DNA of 64,000 bases from Methylotenera_A sp040387515 (lineage in GTDB: Bacteria; Pseudomonadota; Gammaproteobacteria; Burkholderiales; Methylophilaceae). Where the stretch lies: the NCBI GenBank assembly GCA_040387515.1, contig JAZKDP010000019.1, positions 1 to 64,000 of the forward strand, read 5' to 3'. The notes beneath the pieces are model-generated. The model saw only the letters and a program-made list of their open reading frames with translations. It did no database searches and was not told where the DNA came from. The translations under genes were made by a program, and so were the position numbers. Position 1 is the stretch's first letter. Each line of letters opens with the position of its first letter. This document shows, in pieces, positions 1 to 8,815 of the stretch.

Positions 1-1115
1 TCAGTGCTTTTGCTGATTACAGTTGGAATTTCCCAGAGCCAGTAACCCCAATGGCCTTAGATACCTTGCATGTGCATAATAAATTTATGCTGATCACAAT
101 GGTTATCTTTGTGGTTGTGTTGGCTATCATGATTTATTCAATTTTTGCGCATCGCAAAAATAAAGGCTATAAAGCTGTAGCAGACAAAGCCCCATCAACC
201 GCAGTAGAGATTTTTTGGGTATTGGTTCCATTCGTGATCTTGTTGCTGATCGACTTTGTGATTATGGGTATTCCTGCTTATCACAGCGTGGTGATGATGG
301 AAGATACACGCGACAAAGCAACCATGGTGATTAAAGTAACTGGCTCGCAATGGCGTTGGCAATATGAATATTTAGATGGTGATGCACAAGGCATTAAATT
401 TGTGAGTAACTTAACTACAACGGCTGATCAGCAGCACAATGTGGCTGATAAAGGTGAAAACTACTTGCTGGAAGTTGACAATCACTTAGTGCTCCCTGTG
501 GGTGAAAAAGTACGCATATTGATGACAGCATCAGATGTGTTACATAACTGGTGGGTGCCACAGTTCGGTTCGTCACGTGTGGCGGTGCCAGGTTTTATTC
601 GTGAGACATGGGTGCAGGTGGATAAAGCTGGTACTTATCGCGGACAGTGTAAAGAGTTATGCGGCAAAGGCCATGGTTATATGCCGGTTGTTGTAGATGC
701 TGTGCCAATGGCTGAATATAAGGTGTGGGTAGCTGCTAAAAAAGCCGAGATTGCTAAAGCGGGCGAAATTAAAGAAATGACTAAAGAGGATTTAGTTGCG
801 CAAGGTAAGGCTGTCTACGAGAAAAACTGTGCAGTATGCCATCAGGTAAATGGTGCAGGTCTACCACCTGCTTTCCCAGCAATGACTGGTAGTAAAATTG
901 CCCTTGGCCCAGTATTTGGCGCCGATGGTAAATATTTGAAAGATGGCCATTTGGACCGTCTGCTCAATGGCAAAGGCGTAATGCCGGCTTGGAAATCTAC
1001 ATTGAACGACACGGAAATTGCTGCTGTCATAACCTATGAGCGCCAAGCACTAGGTAATGCCGCAAGCGTGGACCCTATTATTCAGCCAGCACAAGTTCAA
1101 GCGGCGCGACAATAA
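1..1115 (+). CDS. coxB: Cytochrome c oxidase subunit II with C-terminal cytochrome c domain (5' partial)
   Basis: Subunit II of an aa3-type oxidase takes electrons from cytochrome c through its CuA centre. The reading frame is open from base 3, ahead of the first in-window ATG at 51, so the signal peptide and true start lie left of the window. Two membrane segments precede a periplasmic cupredoxin domain; its CuA ligands are seen as GQCKELCGKGHGYM near codons 197-210 counted from base 51. A C-terminal class I cytochrome c domain carries NCAVCH near codon 260 and a Met-ligand context GVMPAWK. This fused caa3-like form is common in betaproteobacteria. It is the first visible gene of the oxidase operon, 72 nt before coxA. 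Confidence 0.97.
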   Translation, partial: SAFADYSWNFPEPVTPMALDTLHVHNKFMLITMVIFVVVLAIMIYSIFAHRKNKGYKAVADKAPSTAVEIFWVLVPFVILLLIDFVIMGIPAYHSVVMMEDTRDKATMVIKVTGSQWRWQYEYLDGDAQGIKFVSNLTTTADQQHNVADKGENYLLEVDNHLVLPVGEKVRILMTASDVLHNWWVPQFGSSRVAVPGFIRETWVQVDKAGTYRGQCKELCGKGHGYMPVVVDAVPMAEYKVWVAAKKAEIAKAGEIKEMTKEDLVAQGKAVYEKNCAVCHQVNGAGLPPAFPAMTGSKIALGPVFGADGKYLKDGHLDRLLNGKGVMPAWKSTLNDTEIAAVITYERQALGNAASVDPIIQPAQVQAARQ

Positions 1116-1187
1116 TTTAAATTCAATATATTGAATCATTAGTTTGTAATTTATTTTTGTTTAAATAAAAGTAATCAGGAGAGCGCT

Positions 1188-2780
1188 ATGAGTACCACAA
1201 CAGTAGCAAATCACGAAGAGCATCATGATCACCCAACAGGTATCATGCGTTGGTTGACAACGACCAATCATAAAGATATCGGTACGATGTATCTGACTTT
1301 TTCTTTGGTGATGTTTCTAGTCGGCGGTTCAATGATTTTGGGCATTCGTGCCGAATTGTTTAAACCGGGTTTGCAGTTAATGAACCCGGATTTTTTTAAT
1401 CAATTGATTGGCGTGCATGCGTTAATTATGATTTTTGCAGCGCTAATGCCAGCAGCAACCGGTTTTGCAAACTGGATGATTCCACTGCAAATTGGTGCAC
1501 CAGATATGGCTCTGCCGCGTCTTAATAACTGGGGATTTTGGTTATTACCACCTTCAGCTATTTTATTAACACTCCCATTCACGTTAGCAATGTTCGGTAT
1601 TGGTGATGGCGCATTGGCAACTGGTTGGACATTTTATCCGCCATTGTCAGTGCAAGGTGGTATCGGTGTAGATTTTGCGATTTTTGCGGTTCACTTGTTG
1701 GGTATTTCTTCAGTCATGGGTTCTATCAACATTATCGTGACGTTGTTTAACATGCGTGCGCCTGGCATGACGCTGATGAAAATGCCAATGTTTGCATGGG
1801 GTTGGTTAATCACTGCATTCTTACTAGTTGCTACAATTCCTGTTTTGGCTGGCGCAGTCACTATGTTGTTGACAGATCGTCACTTCGGTACGCATTTCTT
1901 TGATGCGGCAGGTGGCGGTGACCCAATTATGTTCCAACACTTGTTCTGGTTCTTCGGTCATCCAGAAGTGTATATTTTGTTATTACCAGTTTGGGGTTTC
2001 ATTCCACAAATCTTACAAACATTCTCACGTAAACCAATGTATGGCTACAAAGCACAAGTGTACTCACTATGGGCGATTGGTGCATTAGCTGTGGTTGTTT
2101 GGGCACATCACTTCTTTACCGCGGGTATGCCAGTGCCAGCCTTGCTTTACTTTATGTATAGCACGATGGCAATTTCACTCCCATTAGCTGTGTTGTTCTT
2201 CTGCTGGATTAAAACCATGTGGAAAGGCTCAATGACATTTGAAACACCAATGTTGTTTGCTGTGGGTTGGATTATCTTATTCGGTATTGGTGGTTTGACT
2301 GGTTTAGTCTTGGCTGACGTTGCGGCTGATGCACAATACCATAACAGCTACTTCGTGGTAGCACATTTCCACTACACACTATTTGCTGGCGGTATCATGG
2401 GCATTATGGCTGGTGTGTACTATTGGTTACCAAAAATGACCGGTAATATGTATGATGAAAAACTGGGTAAATGGCATTTCTGGTTAACAGCAATCTCATT
2501 CAACCTGACATTTATTCCACAATTCTTTGTCGGTTTGGCTGGTATGCCGCGTCGTATTCCAGACTATGCATTACAGTTTGCTGAATTCAATATGATTTCT
2601 TCAATTGCAGCATTTGCACTAGGCTTGTCACAATTATTATTTGTCTATGTGATTATCAAATGCGTAAAAGGCGGCAAAAAAGCAACTGATAAAGTATGGG
2701 AAGGTGCCGAAGGTTTAGAGTGGACACTTTCATCACCACCTCCATATCACAGCTTTACTGAGCAGCCTATTATTAAGTAA
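1188..2780 (+). CDS. coxA: Cytochrome c oxidase subunit I
   Basis: This is the catalytic heme-copper subunit, which reduces O2 and pumps protons in the inner membrane. At 530 residues with about 12 membrane segments it has the usual family length. Visible ligands are His77 (low-spin heme), the CuB histidine and cross-linked tyrosine in GHPEVY (His258, Tyr262), the His pair in WAHHFF (307-308) and VAHFHYT (His393, His395). The His-rich N-terminus is cytoplasmic. An AGGAGAG-like Shine-Dalgarno sequence lies just before the ATG. A strong terminator-like hairpin follows, which probably lowers expression of the assembly genes relative to the structural subunits. Confidence 0.98.
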   Translation: MSTTTVANHEEHHDHPTGIMRWLTTTNHKDIGTMYLTFSLVMFLVGGSMILGIRAELFKPGLQLMNPDFFNQLIGVHALIMIFAALMPAATGFANWMIPLQIGAPDMALPRLNNWGFWLLPPSAILLTLPFTLAMFGIGDGALATGWTFYPPLSVQGGIGVDFAIFAVHLLGISSVMGSINIIVTLFNMRAPGMTLMKMPMFAWGWLITAFLLVATIPVLAGAVTMLLTDRHFGTHFFDAAGGGDPIMFQHLFWFFGHPEVYILLLPVWGFIPQILQTFSRKPMYGYKAQVYSLWAIGALAVVVWAHHFFTAGMPVPALLYFMYSTMAISLPLAVLFFCWIKTMWKGSMTFETPMLFAVGWIILFGIGGLTGLVLADVAADAQYHNSYFVVAHFHYTLFAGGIMGIMAGVYYWLPKMTGNMYDEKLGKWHFWLTAISFNLTFIPQFFVGLAGMPRRIPDYALQFAEFNMISSIAAFALGLSQLLFVYVIIKCVKGGKKATDKVWEGAEGLEWTLSSPPPYHSFTEQPIIK

Positions 2781-2791
2781 TGTGATAATTG

Positions 2792-2820
2792 AAAGCCCAA
2801 GTTAGCTTGGGCTTTTCTAT
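2792..2820 (+). terminator. Intra-operon terminator-like hairpin after coxA
   Basis: A perfect 10-bp stem AAAGCCCAAG/CTTGGGCTTT with a TTAG loop is followed by a short T-rich tract. It lies 11 nt after the coxA stop and before the assembly genes on the same strand, so it probably acts as a partial terminator. Confidence 0.75.
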
Positions 2821-2857
2821 TCAATAGAGAACTTAATAGATTGGAATAGTTAACTAA

Positions 2858-2971
2858 ATGGAAGATAAAGAACTGGCAAGACGTAGTAGAAATAAAAAAA
2901 TTGCCCTGATATTTGGTGCGATAGCCGTTATTTGGTATGTGCTGTCGATGTTTACAATATGGAACCTGTAA
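2858..2971 (+). CDS. Small cytochrome oxidase assembly membrane protein
   Basis: This 37-codon ORF begins MEDKELARRSRNKKIA and continues into one hydrophobic helix (roughly residues 14-35) ending FTIWNL. A basic N-terminus followed by a single membrane helix, between coxA and ctaG, matches the tiny oxidase assembly protein commonly annotated there in betaproteobacteria. Its last 13 nt overlap the preferred start of ctaG, which suggests translational coupling. No strong Shine-Dalgarno sequence is visible. Identification rests mainly on position and topology, since the protein is too short for firm homology by eye. Confidence 0.7.
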   Translation: MEDKELARRSRNKKIALIFGAIAVIWYVLSMFTIWNL

Positions 2972-3543
2972 TCGACCCTAAACCTGACGCTAATGACGTC
3001 AGGCAAAAAACGAAAGCTGAACGGGATAAAGCCAATAGTAAATTAGCAAAAAAAATGATTTGGGTGGCGGCAGGTTCGTTATTGTTTGCATTTGCTCTAG
3101 TACCTTTATATGATGTTTTATGCAATATTACTGGCCTAAATGGTAAAACAGATAATAATGCAGCGACATTAAGTAAAGCTAAAGTAGATGAATCTAGAAG
3201 CGTCACTGTGCAGTTTACCTCAGCAGTAATGCCAGGATTAGGTTGGAATTTTTATCCAAAACAAACCAGCATTACCTTGCATCCAGGCCAAATAGAAACA
3301 GTGCTGTTTGAAGCAAAAAATATTACAAGCCATATTGTCACAGGCCAGGCAATACCCAGTGTTACGCCAGGCATTGCTTCTGTTTATTTAAAAAAAATAG
3401 AGTGTTTTTGTTTTGTGAATCAAAGCTTAAAACCTGGTGAGACTAAAATAATGCCTTTGCGCTTTTTTGTCGATCCTGCAATACCAAAAGATGTAAGTGA
3501 AATGACTTTGTCATATTCATTTTTTGAAGCAACAAAAAAATAA
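2959..3543 (+). CDS. ctaG: Cytochrome c oxidase assembly protein CtaG/Cox11
   Basis: CtaG is a membrane-anchored copper chaperone that delivers copper to the CuB site of subunit I. The 194-residue protein has one N-terminal membrane helix (about residues 32-52), followed by LYDVLCNITGLNGKT, and a periplasmic domain with the paired-cysteine copper motif IECFCFVNQS. Length and motif order are typical of the family. I prefer the ATG at 2959 (MEPVIDPKP) over an upstream in-frame start at 2932, because it gives a usual N-terminus and overlaps the preceding small ORF by 13 nt, in the manner of coupled genes. Confidence 0.95.
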   Translation: MEPVIDPKPDANDVRQKTKAERDKANSKLAKKMIWVAAGSLLFAFALVPLYDVLCNITGLNGKTDNNAATLSKAKVDESRSVTVQFTSAVMPGLGWNFYPKQTSITLHPGQIETVLFEAKNITSHIVTGQAIPSVTPGIASVYLKKIECFCFVNQSLKPGETKIMPLRFFVDPAIPKDVSEMTLSYSFFEATKK

Positions 3544-3657
3544 TTTTTAGTTTTACGTAAGTTTTGTGGTTAAAAATCAGGGAGCTTGTATCGCCAGTAA
3601 AGCGTTACAAAGTTATAATTTAAAGTGATTAAAATTTTAAGTGCTTGGGAGTAAACG

Positions 3658-4536
3658 ATGGCAACTCATTCAGAAAATCAATATTTCGTTCCACATGGCA
3701 GTATCTATCCGTCGATTCTATCGGTAGGTTTGCTGTCTCTAGCTTCTGGCTTCATCTTCAATATGAATCATTTAGCATTTGGACAGTGGATGATGTACCT
3801 AGGTGCAGCCATTATCATTGCGATGACTTTTAAGTGGATGGGCACCGTCATTACTGAGAGCTTGACTGGAAAATATAAAGCCTGGGAAGATAAGTCATTC
3901 CGTGTTGGTATGATTGTGTTTATCTGTTCTGAGATTGCTTTCTTTGCTGCATTTTTTGGGGCTTTGTTTTATATGCGAGTGCTGTCAGTGCCAGACTTAG
4001 CTGGTTTTGATGCAGACATTACGCCTTACAAAGACTTTCTAAGTACATGGCCATCAGCTGGTCCTGGCGGAGTCGTGTTAGGGACAGAGTACGCAGTCCC
4101 CAAATTCACAGCCATGGGCCCGTGGGGATTGCCAGCCATTAACACAGCTTTACTTTTAACTTCTGGTGCTACCATTACTTGGGCACATTGGGCATTAATC
4201 AAAAATAAACGTACGCAACTTGTTTTAGGTATGTTGACAACGGTATTATTGGGCATTGCTTTTTTAATTTGCCAAGGTCTGGAATATCATCACGCGTATA
4301 CGGAATTAGGTTTAACTTTAGGCACGGGTGCTTATGGTGCAACTTTCTTCATGTTGACTGGTTTTCATGGCTTCCATGTGACGCTCGGCACTATTATGCT
4401 AATCGTGATTTTAATCCGCTGTATGAAAGGCCATTTTACGCCAGAGCATCACTTTGGCTTTGAAGGTGTGGCTTGGTATTGGCACTTTGTGGATGTGGTT
4501 TGGTTAGGTTTGTTTATATTTGTATATTGGCTGTAA
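3658..4536 (+). CDS. coxC: Cytochrome c oxidase subunit III
   Basis: This is the structural subunit III of the aa3 oxidase, a seven-helix inner-membrane protein that stabilises the proton-pumping core. The 292-residue sequence starts MATHSENQYFVPHGSIYP and contains the family signatures FICSEIAFFAAFFGA, TGFHGFHVTLG and, near the C-terminus, FEGVAWYWHFVDVVWLGLF. A GGGAG ribosome-binding site lies just upstream of the ATG. The 114-nt gap after ctaG holds no recognisable gene. A bidirectional terminator follows and marks the end of this block. Confidence 0.97.
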   Translation: MATHSENQYFVPHGSIYPSILSVGLLSLASGFIFNMNHLAFGQWMMYLGAAIIIAMTFKWMGTVITESLTGKYKAWEDKSFRVGMIVFICSEIAFFAAFFGALFYMRVLSVPDLAGFDADITPYKDFLSTWPSAGPGGVVLGTEYAVPKFTAMGPWGLPAINTALLLTSGATITWAHWALIKNKRTQLVLGMLTTVLLGIAFLICQGLEYHHAYTELGLTLGTGAYGATFFMLTGFHGFHVTLGTIMLIVILIRCMKGHFTPEHHFGFEGVAWYWHFVDVVWLGLFIFVYWL

Positions 4537-4545
4537 GTAGGCTGT

Positions 4546-4584
4546 AAAAAAGGGCGATGCATTAAATGCCTCGCCCTTTTTTAT
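4546..4584. terminator. Bidirectional terminator between coxC and the DUF2909 gene
   Basis: The arms AAAAAAGGGCGA and TCGCCCTTTTTT pair perfectly over 12 bp around a 13-nt loop that has its own GCAT/ATGC core. A-run and T-run flanks make it usable from both strands, as expected between convergent genes. Confidence 0.9.
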
Positions 4585-4596
4585 TTGATTCAAATT

Positions 4597-4797
4597 TTAC
4601 AGAGGGTGACCGATTAACCCAAAATAACCCGCGATGAGCAAGCCAATAAATAAAACAATCGAAAGACCAATACGCACTGTAAGTGCTCTAACGGTGCGCT
4701 CACTACCAGACTTGTCTTTATTCAAAAAGAACAATGCTGAAAATAAGCTACCTAAAATGACCATTAATACCAAAACGACTGCAATTTTTATAAGCAT
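4597..4797 (-). CDS. DUF2909 twin-transmembrane small protein
   Basis: This is a 66-residue protein with two hydrophobic helices (about residues 2-24 and 41-60) separated by a charged loop with NKDKSGSERTVRALTVR. Small twin-helix proteins of this family sit between coxC and the SURF1 gene in many betaproteobacteria, usually on the opposite strand as here; the function is unknown but probably relates to oxidase assembly. I use the ATG at 4797. A TTG four codons upstream (4809) is also in frame but has no better ribosome-binding site. Confidence 0.75.
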   Translation of the reverse strand: MLIKIAVVLVLMVILGSLFSALFFLNKDKSGSERTVRALTVRIGLSIVLFIGLLIAGYFGLIGHPL

Positions 4798-4848
4798 TGA
4801 TTTGTCCAAATGAAGTTATTTAATAATTATGCGACTGGCCTAGTATAA

Positions 4849-5595
4849 ATGCAATTTAGTTTTTTGAACGTTCAGTTTAAAGCTTCCCTGTTGAGTACTT
4901 TACTCACGATTATTTGTATTCCACTTTTCATTAAATTGGGTTTTTGGCAGTATGAAAAGGCGATATTGAAGCAAAAAATTCAAGCGAGTTTTGAATCATC
5001 TAATAGAAATATGACGCCTGATTTAAAAGATTATTTAACCAACAGCCGTATTTTAGAGTTTAAAAAAATACAAGTGCAGGGTGAGTATAAAACGCAGTAT
5101 CAAATCTTAATCGATAATAAGGTAGAAAATAGTCTAGTTGGGTATCACGTCGTTACGCCGTTAAAAATAGTTGGCACAGATGAGTATGTATTAGTGAATC
5201 GTGGTTGGATTCAAGGTGAAAAAAATCGCACTGACTTACCCATTTTTGATACACCAACAGGCGTTTTAGATATACAAGGTATGGCCTGGATTCCCAGCCA
5301 AAAAATATTTACTTTGGAAGATAAAGCGCAAATCGAAGCGGATAGTAAAACCTGGCAACCGGTGTGGCAGAATTTGGATATGCAGAAATATGTTAAAAAT
5401 GTACCGATTAAAATCCTGCCAATTATTATTAAATTAGATAACAAGAGTACTGCGGGTGGTTTTGTTCGAAATTGGGAGATGTCCCAAGAGCGGATTGTGA
5501 CGCATTTGGGCTACGCGTACCAATGGTTTGGGTTTGCGTTTGCAACATTAATGATCTATTTATATTTAAGTATTAGTAAAAGCAAAAACCCCTAA
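4849..5595 (+). CDS. SURF1 family oxidase assembly protein
   Basis: SURF1/Shy1 proteins help insert heme A into cytochrome oxidase subunit I in the inner membrane. The 248-residue protein has the expected layout: an N-terminal membrane helix (about residues 13-31, followed by KLGFWQYEKA), a soluble middle domain and a C-terminal helix (about 222-240). Family-like signatures are YHVVTPLKI, VLVNRGWI and, before the last helix, HLGYAYQWFGFA. It is transcribed divergently from the DUF2909 gene with only about 50 nt between them. It is the first of four assembly genes on this strand. Confidence 0.93.
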   Translation: MQFSFLNVQFKASLLSTLLTIICIPLFIKLGFWQYEKAILKQKIQASFESSNRNMTPDLKDYLTNSRILEFKKIQVQGEYKTQYQILIDNKVENSLVGYHVVTPLKIVGTDEYVLVNRGWIQGEKNRTDLPIFDTPTGVLDIQGMAWIPSQKIFTLEDKAQIEADSKTWQPVWQNLDMQKYVKNVPIKILPIIIKLDNKSTAGGFVRNWEMSQERIVTHLGYAYQWFGFAFATLMIYLYLSISKSKNP

Positions 5596-5653
5596 TTGCC
5601 AGTTAACATCCATTCAGTAAAAATATTCGTGAATATTAAGGTAAATCTTCATC

Positions 5654-6265
5654 ATGCAAACAGAGCAACCCGATAACATTAACAGCAAAAATCAACGAAA
5701 AGGGCGCGCAATTTTTCTGATGATGCTCACTTTTTTTGTGGTGCCAATTATTGCTGTTGTGTTGATGTTTAAGTTTAATTTTAAACCAGCAGGTGAGAGC
5801 CGCGGTGAGCTGGTTACACCGCCTAAATTGATTCAAGCGCCTGCAACATTGCAAGATAGCAATGGCAAAGATAGCCATGAGTTTTGGGTTGAAAAATGGA
5901 ACATGGTTTATGTGACAGATACTTGTGAAGCTACTTGTATGAAAAAATTAAGGGATATGCGTCAAATCCATGTGTCACTGTACAAAGATATTCCGCGTAC
6001 GCAACGTGTGTTGATTACCAATGTGCAAGATTTGAGCAAAATTAAAAAAGATTTTCCTGATTTAACGGTGATTAATCAGTCCGCGGCAGATGTTAAAACA
6101 TTGAGTGCGCAATTTAATTTAAATGGTGAAAATGCGCTTGAATCAAATCGCCTATATTTTGTTGATCCATTAGGCCATGTGATGATGAGTTATCCAGCAA
6201 ATGCTGATCCTGCTGATATACGCAAAGACATAGCGCGGCTCTTAAAATACTCTTGGGCGGCATAG
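5654..6265 (+). CDS. Membrane-anchored Sco/thioredoxin-like oxidase assembly protein
   Basis: This 203-residue protein has one membrane helix near residues 20-42 and a periplasmic thioredoxin-like domain. A CEATC motif (Cys about residues 91 and 95) matches the CxxxC copper site of Sco proteins, and VDPLGHVMMSYP sits where Sco proteins carry a conserved region with a histidine. It is shorter and more divergent than canonical Sco1/SenC. Its place between SURF1 and ctaA supports a role in delivering copper or reductant to CuA; a pure thiol reductase role is the alternative. An AAGG sequence about 12 nt upstream may be the ribosome-binding site. Confidence 0.75.
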   Translation: MQTEQPDNINSKNQRKGRAIFLMMLTFFVVPIIAVVLMFKFNFKPAGESRGELVTPPKLIQAPATLQDSNGKDSHEFWVEKWNMVYVTDTCEATCMKKLRDMRQIHVSLYKDIPRTQRVLITNVQDLSKIKKDFPDLTVINQSAADVKTLSAQFNLNGENALESNRLYFVDPLGHVMMSYPANADPADIRKDIARLLKYSWAA

Positions 6266-6266
6266 C

Positions 6267-7301
6267 ATGTTGTTTAAACGCATTGCAATGTTAGGCGCCA
6301 TTATGGCGCTGTGCGTAGTAGTGTTAGGCGCTTATGTGCGTTTAACAGACGCAGGTTTAGGCTGCCCTGATTGGCCAGGTTGCTATGGCACGCTGAGCGT
6401 ACCGCAAAGCGAAGCAGCAATTCAGCAAGCGCAAACCAATTACCCGCACAGTGTGATTGAAACAGGAAAAGCTTGGAAGGAAATGCTGCATCGTTACTTA
6501 GCTGGTACGTTAGGATTGGTTGTATTAGCGCTGTTTGTATTGGCTTGGAAAAATGCCAAGCAAGGCAATCTAAAAATTCCGGATAAGCAGCTAATTAAAG
6601 TATCACCGTGGCTGACGACATTACTGCTTGTCGTCATTGTATTTCAAGCTGCATTGGGTATGTGGACAGTGACCATGTTGCTTAAGCCCGCTATTGTCAG
6701 TGCGCACTTATTGGGTGGCATGGCAACTTTGGGCTTATTGACGTGGATAGCTCATCGGCATTGGGGACAATATTCAAATACGTTATATGCTAATACAACA
6801 GAACAATCTCAAGCATCGCGTTGGTTCATCCGCTTTGGCTTGCTGGTATTGTTTATGCAGATATTTTTGGGCGGCTGGACAAGTACTAATTATGCTGCAT
6901 TAGCCTGTACCGATTTTCCGACTTGTCATGGCGCGTGGATGCCTGAAATGGATTTCAAAGATGCATTTCATTTAATCCGCGAATTAGGGCAGAGTGCAGA
7001 TGGCGGCAATTTAAGCTTGGCATCGATAACCGCCATTCAGTGGACGCATCGAATAGGGGCCATTATAACTTTGATTTACTTAGGGTTTTTAGGCTTAAAT
7101 AGTTTAAAATACGCGCAGTTAAAAAGCCTTAGCATCATATTAATTACTGTGCTATTTGCGCAAATCGGCCTTGGTATTGCAAATTTGGTTTTGCATTTGC
7201 CTTTGGTCTTAGCGGTAGGTCATAATTTGGGAGCAGCTTTACTGGTCATTATTTTGGTTATTTTTAATTCAAAAATTACTGGCAGCCAAGTCAATCAATA
7301 G
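6267..7301 (+). CDS. ctaA: Heme A synthase (CtaA/Cox15)
   Basis: Heme A synthase oxidises the C8 methyl of heme O to a formyl group, giving heme A for the aa3 oxidase. The 344-residue, eight-helix protein shows the proteobacterial signatures VRLTDAGLGCPDWPGCYG near residues 26-43, EMLHRYLAGTLG, a second-half CTDFPTCHG, and IQWTHRIGA with a heme-ligand histidine. The paired cysteines in the periplasmic loops are intact. It starts one nucleotide after the upstream stop codon, so the genes are tightly coupled. Confidence 0.96.
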   Translation: MLFKRIAMLGAIMALCVVVLGAYVRLTDAGLGCPDWPGCYGTLSVPQSEAAIQQAQTNYPHSVIETGKAWKEMLHRYLAGTLGLVVLALFVLAWKNAKQGNLKIPDKQLIKVSPWLTTLLLVVIVFQAALGMWTVTMLLKPAIVSAHLLGGMATLGLLTWIAHRHWGQYSNTLYANTTEQSQASRWFIRFGLLVLFMQIFLGGWTSTNYAALACTDFPTCHGAWMPEMDFKDAFHLIRELGQSADGGNLSLASITAIQWTHRIGAIITLIYLGFLGLNSLKYAQLKSLSIILITVLFAQIGLGIANLVLHLPLVLAVGHNLGAALLVIILVIFNSKITGSQVNQ

Positions 7302-7356
7302 CTACAGACAGCAACTAAAAATTGCACCATGTTAAATGAAATAAAGTGAGTATTAA

Positions 7357-8268
7357 TTGAGTCAAAAATCGAATATCAATACAGTCAGCACCCTACAAGC
7401 TTTTGTGGCAAGCTTTAAAAACTTTTTCGCATTGTGCAAACCGCGCGTAACGATGTTGATTGTGTTTACCGCGATTATTGGTATGTTCTTGGCAACGCCC
7501 GGTATGGTGCCGTGGCCGCTATTACTGGCGACAACGGTAGGTATTGCTTTTGCGTCAGGCGCAGCAGCGGCTTTTAATTGTTTAATTGAGCATAAAATTG
7601 ACGCAGTGATGGCACGTACGCGTGGTAGGCCGCTGCCAACTGGCCAAGTATCTCATACAGAGACAGTGGTTTTCGCCACACTTTTAGGCGGTACAGGGTT
7701 GTTGATTCTGTATCTATTCGTTAATCCGTTAACAATGTGGCTAACATTCGCCACATTTGTGGGTTATGCCGTTATTTATACCGTATTTTTGAAACCAGCA
7801 ACTCCGATGAATATTGTGATTGGTGGTGCGTCAGGTGCAATGCCGCCAATATTGGGTTGGGCCGCCGTTACTAATGCGGTTTCGCCAGAATCACTCGTCA
7901 TGTTTCTAATCATTTTTGCATGGACGCCACCGCATTTCTGGGCTTTGGCATTATATCGCCGTGAAGAATATGCAAAAGTAGGCATGCCAATGCTACCTGT
8001 CACGCACGGCGAGGCATTTACGCTATTACATATTTTGTTGTACACCGTTATTTTGGTTGTCGTGTCTATCATGCCTTACGGCCTAGGCATGAGCGGCTTA
8101 ATTTACTTAGTTTCTGCGATCTTATTAAATGCAGTATTTTTGTGGTATGTCATTGGTTTATATCGAAAATACTCTGATGAATTAGCAAAAAGTACGTTCA
8201 AATATTCTATCCTGTACTTAACCCTAATTTTTGCTGCATTATTGGTGGATCATTATTGGAAGATCTAA
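7357..8268 (+). CDS. ctaB: Protoheme IX farnesyltransferase (heme O synthase)
   Basis: CtaB transfers a farnesyl group to heme B to make heme O, the substrate of CtaA. The 303-residue UbiA-family protein has about nine membrane segments. The prenyl-diphosphate motif is seen as NCLIEHKIDAVMARTRGRPL (about residues 76-95), with a later WTPPHFWALALYRREEYA loop. It starts at TTG (7357) behind an AAAGTGAG-like ribosome-binding site; no suitable ATG lies nearby. It ends the oxidase assembly block. Many relatives carry another Sco gene next, but here the sequence decays into a pseudogene remnant. Confidence 0.95.
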   Translation: MSQKSNINTVSTLQAFVASFKNFFALCKPRVTMLIVFTAIIGMFLATPGMVPWPLLLATTVGIAFASGAAAAFNCLIEHKIDAVMARTRGRPLPTGQVSHTETVVFATLLGGTGLLILYLFVNPLTMWLTFATFVGYAVIYTVFLKPATPMNIVIGGASGAMPPILGWAAVTNAVSPESLVMFLIIFAWTPPHFWALALYRREEYAKVGMPMLPVTHGEAFTLLHILLYTVILVVVSIMPYGLGMSGLIYLVSAILLNAVFLWYVIGLYRKYSDELAKSTFKYSILYLTLIFAALLVDHYWKI

Positions 8269-8309
8269 GAGGTTTTTGATAGTAATCTCATGGCTATGCA
8301 AATTAACCA

Positions 8310-8545
8310 TTACATTTTTGCTAATACTTGTTCTATATCCGCGATGATGTCACACACATGTTCTAACCCCACCGGATGTGTATCCTGTCTTCACTAACGC
8401 CAGACGTTTAGTAATTCGTTTGGGTTGAGTTGGCGGTGCGTGGTAGTCACTGGGTGGCATACTAAGCTTTTCGCATCGCCGATATTAACTAAGCGGGTGA
8501 TTTAGTTGCAGTGCATCAATAAAGCGCGGGCTACCTTCCTTTTCT
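8310..8545 (-). pseudogene. Decayed 3' fragment of an O-acetylhomoserine sulfhydrylase (metY/metZ-like) gene
   Basis: On the minus strand, pieces of the C-terminus of a PLP-dependent homocysteine synthase can be read in successive frames: GSPRFIDALQL, then after a frameshift LVNIGDAKSLVCHPVTTTHR with QLNPNELLN, and after further shifts EHVCDIIADIEQVLAKM and a stop at 8310. These match the usual C-terminal order of O-acetylhomoserine aminocarboxypropyltransferases. At least two frameshifts and the lack of the upstream three quarters of the gene make it non-functional. Its left neighbour is the intact oxidase operon and its right neighbour the two-partner secretion locus, so it may mark the edge of a rearrangement. 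Confidence 0.75.
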
Positions 8546-8742
8546 ATGCACAGAGACTAAGATTTAATCTATCTTGGCTGTAAGATGACATGCAAATAGG
8601 TCGTCGAACACGTTGCAAATAATCCAATTAACGCTAGGTTTAGCTTGTTTGTCTTTTACAGTGACTTCTCTATTTCTAAACATAACTTAAGCATAAAGTT
8701 AAAGTGCTTAGCAGGTAATTTATAAGTTTATTGCTTGTAAAT

Positions 8743-8771
8743 TGCAATATTAAAAAAGACTAATGTATTAT
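8743..8771 (+). promoter_or_regulatory. Candidate sigma-70 promoter of the two-partner secretion locus
   Basis: TTGCAA (8743-8748) and TATTAT (8766-8771) are separated by 17 nt, 44 nt ahead of the transporter start codon, in an AT-rich leader. It is the best promoter match in the 547-nt gap from 8269 to 8815. Apart from the pseudogene remnant I see nothing else there. Confidence 0.45.
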
Positions 8772-8815
8772 TTGGCGGCAAATAAAAGTCGTCTAATTAA
8801 CTAAGAATAATACTA

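Noticed and set aside
8269..8815. Search for a repeated tRNA-Arg 3' end that would mark an integration site
   Set aside because: No copy of the tRNA 3' segment was found in this gap, and no integrase gene lies in the block.
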